NCBI RefSeq assembly: GCF_013403915.1
Contig: NZ_JABFDI010000022.1
Location: 1 to 48,051 of the forward strand
Direction: 5' to 3'
From: Winogradskyella pacifica
GTDB taxonomy: Bacteria; Bacteroidota; Bacteroidia; Flavobacteriales; Flavobacteriaceae
Length of the DNA stretch: 48,051 bases
Shown: piece after piece, positions 41,301 to 48,051 of the stretch
How the letters are laid out: each line of letters opens with the position of its first letter
Position numbering within the stretch: the first letter of the stretch is position 1
Made by a program: the position numbers and the translations under genes
Notes under the pieces: generated by a model
Databases searched by the model: none
Told to the model about the DNA's origin: nothing
The model's input: only the letters and a program-made list of their open reading frames with translations

Positions 41301-42455
41301 ATGGCCAAAAATAAACTAGGTTTAAACACCATTTGCACGCATACGGGTGAAGTTAAAGACGAACAATTTAAAGGAGCAGTATCTCCGATTTATTTAAGTA
41401 CATCTTACGAGTTTTTGGATGTTGATGTTAAACGTTATCCGCGTTATTTTAATACTCCCAATCAAGTACATTTAGCCAAGAAAATTGCAGCTTTAGAACA
41501 TACGGAAGCCGCTATGATTTTTGGGTCAGGTATGGCAGCGATTAGCACTATGTTCTTAGCATTTTTAAGACAAGGCGATCATTTAGTGGTTCAGAATACA
41601 TTGTACGGTGGAACCTTAAATTTTATAAAAGAAGAATTTCCTAAGTATGGTATAGAATACACGTTTACGGATGGTTATCTAGTTGAAGATTTTGAAGCTG
41701 CACTACAACCGAATACAAAATTGATTCATATTGAAACACCTTCAAATCCATTAATGACTATTACAGATATTAAAGCGATTGCAAAATTGGGGAAGTCTAA
41801 GGACATTTTAACGTCTATTGACAATACCTTTGCTTCACCTGTAAATCAAAATCCTATGGACTTAGGCATTGATATGGTAATGCATTCTGCTACTAAATAT
41901 TTTGGTGGACATAGTGATATTTTGGCTGGTGCTGTAGCAAGTTCTAATGAACATATAGAACGCATTTGGAATGTTGGTAAGAATCTAGGCGGAAGTTTAA
42001 GTGATATGACCGTTTGGATGTTAGAGCGCAGCATGAAAACTTTAGGATTGCGCGTAAAAGCACAAACCAAAAATGCCATGAAGTTAGCAAAATGGTTAGA
42101 AAAACATCCGAAGGTTTCTAAAGTCTATTATCCTGGTTTAAAATCACATCCAGATTACAAGTTGGCCAAGTCACAAATGAAAGGTTTTGGTGCCATGTTA
42201 TCTTTTGAATTGATAGAAGGGATAGATTCACAACAATTTCAAAAAGAATTAACGCTTATTAAATCGTCTATGAGTTTAGCTGGTGTTGAGAGTACGGTAT
42301 TATCTCCGCATTTAACGTCTCACGCGTTGTTGACTCAAGATGAGCGTGATGCTATTGGACTTAGCAATCAATTAATTCGGTTTTCCGTAGGTATAGAAGA
42401 TGTAAAAGATTTAAAACACGATATAGAACAAGCTATAGATAGTGTGAAGCACTAA
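41301..42455 (+). CDS. Cys/Met metabolism PLP enzyme (cystathionine gamma-synthase/lyase family)
   Basis: The 384-residue enzyme belongs to the gamma-family of PLP trans-sulfuration enzymes. The PLP lysine is Lys199 in MHSATKYFGGHSD. The IFGSGMAAISTMFLAFL motif and SIDNTFASPVNQNP strand are typical. Which reaction it performs (cystathionine gamma-synthase, gamma-lyase or methionine gamma-lyase) cannot be decided by reading. The gene stands alone between terminator and the DUF2490 gene, whose stop is only 8 bp from its own. No SAM riboswitch-like structure is visible in the 130-bp leader. Confidence 0.93.
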   Translation: MAKNKLGLNTICTHTGEVKDEQFKGAVSPIYLSTSYEFLDVDVKRYPRYFNTPNQVHLAKKIAALEHTEAAMIFGSGMAAISTMFLAFLRQGDHLVVQNTLYGGTLNFIKEEFPKYGIEYTFTDGYLVEDFEAALQPNTKLIHIETPSNPLMTITDIKAIAKLGKSKDILTSIDNTFASPVNQNPMDLGIDMVMHSATKYFGGHSDILAGAVASSNEHIERIWNVGKNLGGSLSDMTVWMLERSMKTLGLRVKAQTKNAMKLAKWLEKHPKVSKVYYPGLKSHPDYKLAKSQMKGFGAMLSFELIEGIDSQQFQKELTLIKSSMSLAGVESTVLSPHLTSHALLTQDERDAIGLSNQLIRFSVGIEDVKDLKHDIEQAIDSVKH

Positions 42456-42463
42456 ATTAACCT

Positions 42464-43147
42464 TTACGAATTGTGTTGTCTAAAATCACATTTTAAATTA
42501 AGTTGTAGCGACAGTCTGTTAAAGCTTTTAGTTTTAAACGAATGTCTTGCATAACCAATTTCTGTACTTATATTTTTAGTTGCTAAAATACCCAGCCCCA
42601 TAAAAGCTCTATTTTGTTGAAAATCAAACTCATTCAGATTAAAATGGATTTCATCATACGTAGAAATGTATAGTGTTTGGTTTAAAGGTATTTTGGTTTT
42701 AAATCTATAACGAATTCTATGCGTTAATTGGTTTTCTGTAGGATATTCTAGAAATCGTTGTTCTAACCTCAATCTTTGAGAAAATTGAATCGTGTTTAAT
42801 CTATGCTTGAAAATTAACTGTTCAATTATTCTATTCTCTTTAGTAAGAGGGCTGTCATTAACTTCAAACGATGAGTCAATATCACCATAAGCATAGCATA
42901 AACCTATAGATAATTTAGGATCAACATGATAATTCAACCCTAGAATGCCCAAACGCAAATGGGCTTTATTTGCTGGTAATTCATAGTTCCAATTGGTGAA
43001 TGACCCACTAATACTGAATTTATCACTTATTTTATTTGACGAAGTTACTTCATACCAAGAGCCTAATTTATTTTCGCCTGTATTTTGAGCATGCAATTGT
43101 GCCTGAAATAATAGGAAAACAGATAGGATGTATAGGATACTTTTCAT
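42464..43147 (-). CDS. DUF2490 family outer-membrane-type protein
   Basis: The 227-residue protein has a signal peptide (MKSILYILSVFLLFQAQLHAQ) and a series of alternating amphipathic strands (SISGSFTNWNYELPANKAHL, GLNYHVDPKLSIGLCYAYGD, and the Arg-rich LRLEQRFLEYPTENQLTHRI). DUF2490 proteins are thought to be small beta-barrels in the outer membrane. The last strand ends in an aromatic-poor LQLNLKCDF. No ligand is known. It converges with the trans-sulfuration gene and is downstream of pckA beyond that gene's terminator. Confidence 0.9.
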   Translation of the reverse strand: MKSILYILSVFLLFQAQLHAQNTGENKLGSWYEVTSSNKISDKFSISGSFTNWNYELPANKAHLRLGILGLNYHVDPKLSIGLCYAYGDIDSSFEVNDSPLTKENRIIEQLIFKHRLNTIQFSQRLRLEQRFLEYPTENQLTHRIRYRFKTKIPLNQTLYISTYDEIHFNLNEFDFQQNRAFMGLGILATKNISTEIGYARHSFKTKSFNRLSLQLNLKCDFRQHNS

Positions 43148-43162
43148 AAAAAACTGTATAAG

Positions 43163-43190
43163 AAAAAAGAGCCCATTTCTGGGCTCTTTT
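43163..43190 (-). terminator. Terminator of pckA
   Basis: On the minus strand an 11-bp stem (aaaagagccca with tgggctctttt) around a 4-nt loop runs into U residues, 15 bases after the pckA stop. Confidence 0.92.
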
Positions 43191-43204
43191 AAGTCATGGA
43201 AATA

Positions 43205-44815
43205 TTAAATATGATCGTGTAACTGATGATGTTCATCAATTAATGGACCTCCTTCAATAATTTGTTCTGAAGCTTCGCTTGCAAATTTTTCAAAATTTAA
43301 GTGGAAAGAATGTGCGAGTTGAATAGATTTACTAACATACTGACCTTTGTTTTCCCAAGTATTCATTGGGTCTAATATGCTATCAGGAACATTCGGGCAT
43401 GTTTTTGGCATAAATAAGCCAAATATCGGATGTTGTTCGTAAGCTACATTGTCTAATTCTCCCTCAAGAATAGCCGTAATCATAGCTCTTGTGTATTTCA
43501 ATTTTATACGAGAACCAACTCCATAAGGTCCTGCGCTCCAGCCTGTGTTTATTAACCAGACATTGACGCCTGCATCTTGCATTTTTTTGCTTAGCATTTC
43601 AGCATAAACCGTTGGGTGTAATGGCATAAATGGTTCACCAAAACATGCAGAGAAAGATGGTACAGGTTCTGTAATACCTGCTTCAGTACCTGCTACTTTA
43701 GCGGTATAACCAGATATAAAATGGTAAGCCGCTTGTCCTGGTGTTAATTTTGAAACCGGAGGTAATACACCAAATGCATCGGCTGTTAAAAAGAAAATAT
43801 TTGTAGGATTACTAGCGTAAGACGGTTTTTGGATATTATCTATATGATAAATCGGGTAACTTACACGTGTGTTTTGTGTAATGCTACTATCCATAAAATC
43901 AACGTCTCCATTGTCTTTAAAAACGACATTTTCGAGAATAGCTCCAGGCTTAATGGCTCTAAAAATGTCAGGTTCTTTTTCTTCAGATAGGTCAATAGCT
44001 TTGGCGTAACAACCTCCTTCAAAATTAAAAATGTTGTTATTTGCTGTCCAGCCATGTTCATCATCACCAATTAATTTACGATTAGGATCGGCAGATAATG
44101 TAGTTTTTCCTGTTCCAGATAAACCGAAGAAAATAGCAGTATCTCCGTCTTCACCTACATTTGCAGAACAATGCATAGGTAAAACGTCTTTTTCAACAGG
44201 AAGAATAAAGTTTAAAGAAGAGAAAATTCCTTTTTTAATTTCACCTGTATAAGCAGAACCACCAATTAAGGCAATTTTTTTAGTGAAATTTAAAATTGAA
44301 AAGTTGCCTTGACGTAAACCAACAGCTTTAGGGTCTGGTGCTTCATAACCTGGTGCGCAAAGGACTAACCATTCTTCTTTAAAATTTTCTAATTCAGATT
44401 CGTCAGATCTTAAGAACATATTATAGGTAAACATATTAGACCAAGGATATTCGGTAACTGTTCTTACGTTGGTTTTATATTCTGGATCAGCACATACATA
44501 AGCATCTCTAGCATAAATTTCTTTACCGCTTAGATAGTTTGTAATTTCAGCTTGTAGTTTATCAAAATTTTCTGGTGAAATGGCTTTGTTAGTTTTTCCC
44601 CACCAAACTTTATTTTGTGTATAATCATCTTTTACTATAAAACGATCTTGAGGAGAACGACCTGTAAACTTACCTGTGTTTATAGCTAAAGTTCCATTAG
44701 CGGTTTCTTTTCCCATTCCTTTTTCAATAGTAATGGCTTGTAATTTTTCTGGTGAGAGGTTCCAATGGGCATTGGTGTCTTTCAATCCGTACGTTGTAAG
44801 GTCTCTCGTTTTCAT
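43205..44815 (-). CDS. pckA: ATP-dependent phosphoenolpyruvate carboxykinase
   Basis: PckA converts oxaloacetate and ATP to PEP, CO2 and ADP for gluconeogenesis. The P-loop GLSGTGKTT, the metal/substrate loop ADPNRKLIGDDEHGW, the GGSAYTGEIKKG active-site segment and the QDRF motif in the N-domain are all intact. I chose the ATG at 44815, which gives 536 residues, close to the usual 535-540. Two further in-frame ATG codons at 44839 and 44884 would add 8 or 23 residues; the last would overlap the SLC13 gene by 13 bp. SLC13 lies upstream on the same strand, so dicarboxylate or ion uptake and gluconeogenesis may be co-expressed. Confidence 0.95.
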   Translation of the reverse strand: MKTRDLTTYGLKDTNAHWNLSPEKLQAITIEKGMGKETANGTLAINTGKFTGRSPQDRFIVKDDYTQNKVWWGKTNKAISPENFDKLQAEITNYLSGKEIYARDAYVCADPEYKTNVRTVTEYPWSNMFTYNMFLRSDESELENFKEEWLVLCAPGYEAPDPKAVGLRQGNFSILNFTKKIALIGGSAYTGEIKKGIFSSLNFILPVEKDVLPMHCSANVGEDGDTAIFFGLSGTGKTTLSADPNRKLIGDDEHGWTANNNIFNFEGGCYAKAIDLSEEKEPDIFRAIKPGAILENVVFKDNGDVDFMDSSITQNTRVSYPIYHIDNIQKPSYASNPTNIFFLTADAFGVLPPVSKLTPGQAAYHFISGYTAKVAGTEAGITEPVPSFSACFGEPFMPLHPTVYAEMLSKKMQDAGVNVWLINTGWSAGPYGVGSRIKLKYTRAMITAILEGELDNVAYEQHPIFGLFMPKTCPNVPDSILDPMNTWENKGQYVSKSIQLAHSFHLNFEKFASEASEQIIEGGPLIDEHHQLHDHI

Positions 44816-44871
44816 AATCGGTTGTTTTAATGTTTCCATGAGTTCATAATTTTTCAATTCGACTTTCGATT

Positions 44872-46710
44872 TTAAAATGGCCATATGATTGGCACAAGTA
44901 ATAATGTTGTTATTAGGAAGAGTAGCAGCAGTGGTGCACCTACTTTTAAATAATCCATAAATTTATAGCCACCCGCTGTCATTACCATCGCATTGGTTGT
45001 GGTGCCTACAGGTGTTAAAAATGCGGTTGAGGCGCTAATAGCAACTACAATCATAAATGGTGCTGCAGAAATGTTAAGTGTGTTTGCCGCAATAATTACA
45101 ATAGGTGCCATTAATACAGCTGTGGCTGAGTTATTAATAACTTGACTAAAGGTTGTGGTCAATAAAAACACACCGCCCAATAAAACTACAGGATGAAAGC
45201 TTCCTAAAGAATCCACCAAGCCATTTGCAATCAATTCTGCTGTGCCTGTTTTTTGTAATGCGATTCCCATTGGTATCATTGCTGCAATCATTACAACACT
45301 TATCCAGCTGATGCCTTTATAAGCTTTTACCATTGGTACACAGCCTGTAATCATTATGATACCTGCAGATAGTAATGCGGCAACAGCGCCTGGGACAATC
45401 TTAAAAACTAACAATACAATCATTAATATGAGAGATGCTAATGCGATATAAGATTTAATCGTAAGGTTTGTAACAGTTTTAGCCATCCCTTCTGGGCTAC
45501 CACAGATGACTAAATGTTCATATTGATTTTTTAATTCTTCTATAGCGCTCCATTGACCTCTTATTAAAAATGCATCACCAGCTTTTACTATGGTTTGACG
45601 TTCTGTTAGTGGTTTGCCATTTCTAGAGGCGGCCATTAATTGCACATTATAACGTTCAAAAAAATGACTAGATGTTACATTTTTACCGACAAGCGCAGAT
45701 TGTGGTGCAACTAAGACTTCGGTCATACCAACTTCTTGGTTAATAAGGTTGTGTCGCAACTCATCTTCGATAGAATTTAGAGGTAATAAGCCCAGTCTGA
45801 ATTTAATCATTAAGATATTAATTGCTTCGGTGTCGCCTTTAACTGTAATAATATCGTGGTATAAGAACTCCGTTTGATCCGTTGGAAGTTCAATAAAAGG
45901 ATCGTTACCTTTTAAAAGACTCGGGTGACGTCGTTTAATACGCAGAATGGTAACAGCATGGTCTTTTTCAAAATTCCAATCGCCTAATTTTGTATTTAGT
46001 AATGGAGACACTGATCTTACTCTTAATCTGTAATAATCGCCATCTACTTTGTACGCTTCAATCCATTGGTGGAGCGTCGTATTAATATTTACAGGTTTAT
46101 TATTGGTTTTGTTGCTAGGTAAAAGTCTGTAGCCTATAAATTTGAAATAGAGTAGTGCTAATAATAATAGCGGTAATCCTATCAATCCAAATTCAAAGAA
46201 AGAAAATCCTTCTAGTCCGCTTTCTATCATTGTATTGTTTACAATGATATTTGGAGGTGTACCAGTTAAAGTTAATAAACCACCTGTATTAGAGCCAAAT
46301 GCTACCGGCATTAATAACTTAGAAGGCAATGTCCCAATACTCCAGGCAGAAGCAATTGTTACGGGCATTAAGGTTGCTACAGTCCCTGTATTACTGACTA
46401 CACCAGAAAGTAATCCTGAGCCTAATGTCGTTATTAATAAAAGCTTCATTTTGCTTTTGCCCGCCATTTTTATAAATTTTTCACCGGCTAAGGCAGTCCA
46501 ACCTGTTTGAGATAAACCTTCTCCTATAATAAATAAGGCAGCAATCATAATTACCGTTGGATTGCTAAATCCGCTTAATGTTTCTGTTAAGTCTAATATC
46601 CCAAAGACAAATAAGCTTAACATTGAAATAAGTGCGATAATATCTGGTGTGAATTTCCCCCAAATGAATAGAGAAATCGTGATGATTAAAATGGCTAACA
46701 TTAAGGTCAT
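44872..46710 (-). CDS. SLC13/DASS family permease with RCK_C (TrkA_C) domains
   Basis: The permease has about eleven hydrophobic segments in the DASS layout. Two SNT-type motifs are visible (VVSNTGTVATLMPV near residue 105 and VINNSATAVLMAPI near 525). Two TrkA_C-like cytoplasmic domains lie between residues about 200 and 390 (GDYYRLRVRSVSPLLNTKLG and MTEVLVAPQSALVGKN). It probably imports a dicarboxylate, sulfate or similar anion with sodium. The ATG at 46710 gives 612 residues and lies about 20 nt after the start predicted from a -7 box. An upstream TTG at 46761 would add 17 residues, but the promoter falls inside that extension. Confidence 0.9.
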   Translation of the reverse strand: MTLMLAILIITISLFIWGKFTPDIIALISMLSLFVFGILDLTETLSGFSNPTVIMIAALFIIGEGLSQTGWTALAGEKFIKMAGKSKMKLLLITTLGSGLLSGVVSNTGTVATLMPVTIASAWSIGTLPSKLLMPVAFGSNTGGLLTLTGTPPNIIVNNTMIESGLEGFSFFEFGLIGLPLLLLALLYFKFIGYRLLPSNKTNNKPVNINTTLHQWIEAYKVDGDYYRLRVRSVSPLLNTKLGDWNFEKDHAVTILRIKRRHPSLLKGNDPFIELPTDQTEFLYHDIITVKGDTEAINILMIKFRLGLLPLNSIEDELRHNLINQEVGMTEVLVAPQSALVGKNVTSSHFFERYNVQLMAASRNGKPLTERQTIVKAGDAFLIRGQWSAIEELKNQYEHLVICGSPEGMAKTVTNLTIKSYIALASLILMIVLLVFKIVPGAVAALLSAGIIMITGCVPMVKAYKGISWISVVMIAAMIPMGIALQKTGTAELIANGLVDSLGSFHPVVLLGGVFLLTTTFSQVINNSATAVLMAPIVIIAANTLNISAAPFMIVVAISASTAFLTPVGTTTNAMVMTAGGYKFMDYLKVGAPLLLLFLITTLLLVPIIWPF

Positions 46711-46736
46711 AAGGACGTTATCTTTTAGTAATAGTG

Positions 46737-46744
46737 TAAAGATA
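46737..46744 (-). promoter_or_regulatory. Candidate -7 box (TATCTTTA) for the SLC13 gene
   Basis: The box lies 26 bases before the ATG at 46710 and supports that start. An inverted repeat (tatgac-gaaa-gtcata, 46766-46781) upstream of it sits at the height of an activator or operator site. Confidence 0.45.
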
Positions 46745-46976
46745 GAGTCAATGAAAAGCAATATTTATGACGAAAGTCATACTTTAGAAGTATTGCGAAT
46801 TTTTCAATTTTGACTACTTAAATTCGAGATAATTAAGGATTTATCTAATCGAAACCGTTTGCGGATTAAAAAGAAAGCGATTATCTACCTTCTTTTTAAT
46901 ATTTTTGACATTCAAGAGAAGAGACATAAGAGATGAAACATCTATTATGAAATTTTAATTTGATTAAAAAAGGGGA

Positions 46977-46993
46977 TTAGATATTCTATCTAA
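46977..46993. promoter_or_regulatory. Inverted repeat before bshB1
   Basis: ttagata and tatctaa form a perfect 7-bp inverted repeat with a 3-nt centre, ending 21 bases before the bshB1 ATG. It could be an operator or a leader hairpin; nothing else in the sequence supports either. Confidence 0.3.
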
Positions 46994-47014
46994 CCTTAAG
47001 AAAACAATAAACAT

Positions 47015-47743
47015 ATGCAGATAAAACTAGATATATTGGCCATTGGTGCGCATCCCGATGATGTAGAATTAAGTTGTGGTGCAACCTTAGCAAAAGAAGT
47101 TTCTAAGGGCAAAAAAGTCGGGATTATAGATTTAACTAGGGGAGAGCTAGGGACACGCGGTACGGCAGAGACTAGAGATCAAGAAGCTTTTAATGCGGCA
47201 AAAATTCTTGGTGTACACTCTAGAATTAATATGCAATTTGCAGATGGTTTCTTTACTAATGATAAAGCGCATCAATTAGAACTTATTAAAATGATTCGTT
47301 ATTATAAACCAGAGATTGTTATATGTAATGCTATTGAAGATAGACATATTGATCACCCAAAAGGGAGTCAGTTAGTGAGTGATGCTTGTTTTTTAAGTGG
47401 ATTGAAAAAGATTGAGACTATTTATAAAGATGAAAATCAACCACAAGATCCTTGGAGACCAAAAGCAGTATACCATTATATTCAATGGAAAGATATAGAA
47501 CCAGATGTTGTTGTTGATGTCTCTGGTTTTATGGAAAAAAAGGTGGCATCTGTATTAGCTTATAAAACACAATTCTTTGATCCTAATAGTAAAGAGCCTG
47601 AAACTCCGATATCTAGCAAGAACTTTACAGATAGCGTAGACTATAGAGCAAGAAATTTAGGACGTTTAATTGGTGTGGAACATGCTGAGGGTTATACAGT
47701 TGAGCGTTATGTAGGAGTAGAATCGTTATTTGATTTAAAATAA
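47015..47743 (+). CDS. bshB1: Bacillithiol biosynthesis deacetylase BshB1
   Basis: The 242-residue enzyme deacetylates GlcNAc-malate in the bacillithiol pathway. The zinc motif is AHPDDVELS (12-20), with the conserved TRGELGTRGTAETR block and a second metal site in EDRHIDHPKGSQL. The C-terminal KTQFFDPNSKEPETPISSKNFTD block sets BshB1 apart from other PIG-L proteins. Its presence implies that this organism uses bacillithiol, which fits the Cys-type peroxidase in the photolyase island. It stands alone before tRNA-His. Confidence 0.95.
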   Translation: MQIKLDILAIGAHPDDVELSCGATLAKEVSKGKKVGIIDLTRGELGTRGTAETRDQEAFNAAKILGVHSRINMQFADGFFTNDKAHQLELIKMIRYYKPEIVICNAIEDRHIDHPKGSQLVSDACFLSGLKKIETIYKDENQPQDPWRPKAVYHYIQWKDIEPDVVVDVSGFMEKKVASVLAYKTQFFDPNSKEPETPISSKNFTDSVDYRARNLGRLIGVEHAEGYTVERYVGVESLFDLK

Positions 47744-47756
47744 ATTGAAAAACTAT

Positions 47757-47786
47757 TTGCAAGAGATAACAATTAAATTATCTTTG
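47757..47786 (+). promoter_or_regulatory. Promoter of tRNA-His
   Basis: TTG, exactly 19 bases and TATCTTTG match the Bacteroidota consensus. Transcription would start near 47793, about ten bases before the tRNA. Confidence 0.85.
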
Positions 47787-47802
47787 CAATCCAATTTAAA
47801 AT

Positions 47803-47877
47803 GGTGGTTGTAGCTCAGCTGGTTAGAGCGTCGGTTTGTGGTACCGAAAGTCGCCGGTTCGAACCCGGTCTTCCACC
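47803..47877 (+). tRNA. tRNA-His (GTG anticodon)
   Basis: The cloverleaf has a normal D arm, an anticodon stem tcggt/accga with GTG in the loop, and a T arm gccgg-ttcgaac-ccggt. A G at -1 faces C73, as in tRNA-His. The acceptor stem is unusual: GTGGTTG against CTTCCAC leaves U-U oppositions at 5-68 and 6-67. CCA is not fully encoded. The gene has its own promoter and terminator. Confidence 0.93.
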
Positions 47878-47888
47878 CAAAAGTAATA

Positions 47889-47917
47889 AGCCTTTCAGAA
47901 ATGAAGGGCTTTTTTTG
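47889..47917 (+). terminator. Terminator of tRNA-His
   Basis: An 8-bp stem (agcctttc with gaagggct, one T-G pair) around a 6-nt loop is followed by a run of T residues, 11 bases after the tRNA end. Confidence 0.88.
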
Positions 47918-47963
47918 TTTATATACTTTAAACTAAAAAAGGTCTCTCAATTAGATGAAAGAC

Positions 47964-48051
47964 GGATCAAGCCTAAAAGTTGTGTTTAAGCAAAAATGGT
48001 TGTTAATCTAAAAAGGAAAAATTCTATATTTTTAACACCTCTAAACTGTGC
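47964..48051. repeat. Terminal inverted repeat, right copy
   Basis: This is the reverse complement of bases 1-88: 79 bases at the very end are identical and the next nine contain one mismatch. As on the left, it lies downstream of a tRNA terminator, here about 47 bases after it. No gene is visible in it. Confidence 0.9.

Noticed and set aside
47801..47989. 62-codon open frame across tRNA-His
   Set aside because: It is an accidental frame through a tRNA gene, its terminator and the terminal repeat.
1..48051. Linear plasmid or phage with terminal inverted repeats
   Set aside because: The content is housekeeping (murA, fmt, pckA, ccsBA, tRNAs) with no replication or virion genes, so the repeats must have another explanation.

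Overview
The window looks like chromosomal DNA of a marine-type member of the Flavobacteriaceae (phylum Bacteroidota). The base composition is AT-rich. Promoters follow the Bacteroidota pattern TTG-N19-TAnnTTTG instead of sigma70 boxes, and Shine-Dalgarno sites are nearly absent. The gene content is typical of the family: YqgE-HU-Fmt-RecQ-DUF493-DUF4290-MurA synteny, fused CcsBA, BshB1, DUF2911, a Lacal_2735-type small protein and a geranylgeranylglycerol-phosphate-type UbiA enzyme. The genus cannot be fixed from the sequence. No prophage, CRISPR array, plasmid module or rRNA operon is visible.

Layout. 1-410: a repeat copy that recurs inverted at the far end, then tRNA-Met with its promoter and terminator. 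411-9295: a housekeeping block with START-like protein, class IV aminotransferase, YqgE, HU, Fmt, RecQ, P-loop ATPase, DUF493, DUF4290 and MurA. The MurA has Asp in place of the active-site Cys, which predicts fosfomycin insensitivity. 9453-19152: thirteen same-strand genes between about 10.0 and 19.2 kb form a probable light/oxidative-stress island: photolyase, SRPBCC protein, TspO, Lacal_2735-type protein, glutathione peroxidase-like protein, an SDR without its catalytic Tyr, a small helical protein, FolE, a TIGR03643 protein, a hypothetical protein, an SDR-DUF2867 protein, an ABC1 kinase and a TetR regulator with two clear inverted-repeat operator candidates. 19249-21767: a compact arsenic operon (arsR, DUF6428, arsC, acr3). 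21949-28378: DUF2911, then an operon of a large secreted PIG-L deacetylase, a 39-residue membrane protein, a sodium:solute symporter with a large charged insertion, and a Gfo/Idh/MocA oxidoreductase. 28479-35984: unknown proteins, CorA, an MscS-like channel, a lipoprotein, Maf, UbiA, a KdsC-like phosphatase and DUF2520. 36108-36773: a compact RAYT/IS200-like element nested between two inverted pairs of small hairpins. 36917-48051: truncated haemoglobin, MscL, CcsBA, trans-sulfuration enzyme, DUF2490, PEP carboxykinase, SLC13 permease, BshB1, tRNA-His and the second terminal repeat.

How the parts fit. The photolyase island combines DNA photorepair, GTP cyclohydrolase I (pterin/folate supply, possibly for an antenna cofactor), peroxide removal (Cys-type peroxidase; bshB1 nearby suggests a bacillithiol cell) and a tetrapyrrole-linked TspO. 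The ars operon is self-contained, with a Cys-tailed regulator whose operator lies on its promoter. Several small genes too short for routine ORF calling were found by eye: a 52-residue Lacal_2735-type protein and the 39-residue symporter partner. The best candidates for undescribed biology are the symporter with its micro-partner, the SDR lacking catalytic Tyr inside the photolyase/FolE island, and the RAYT-hairpin element.
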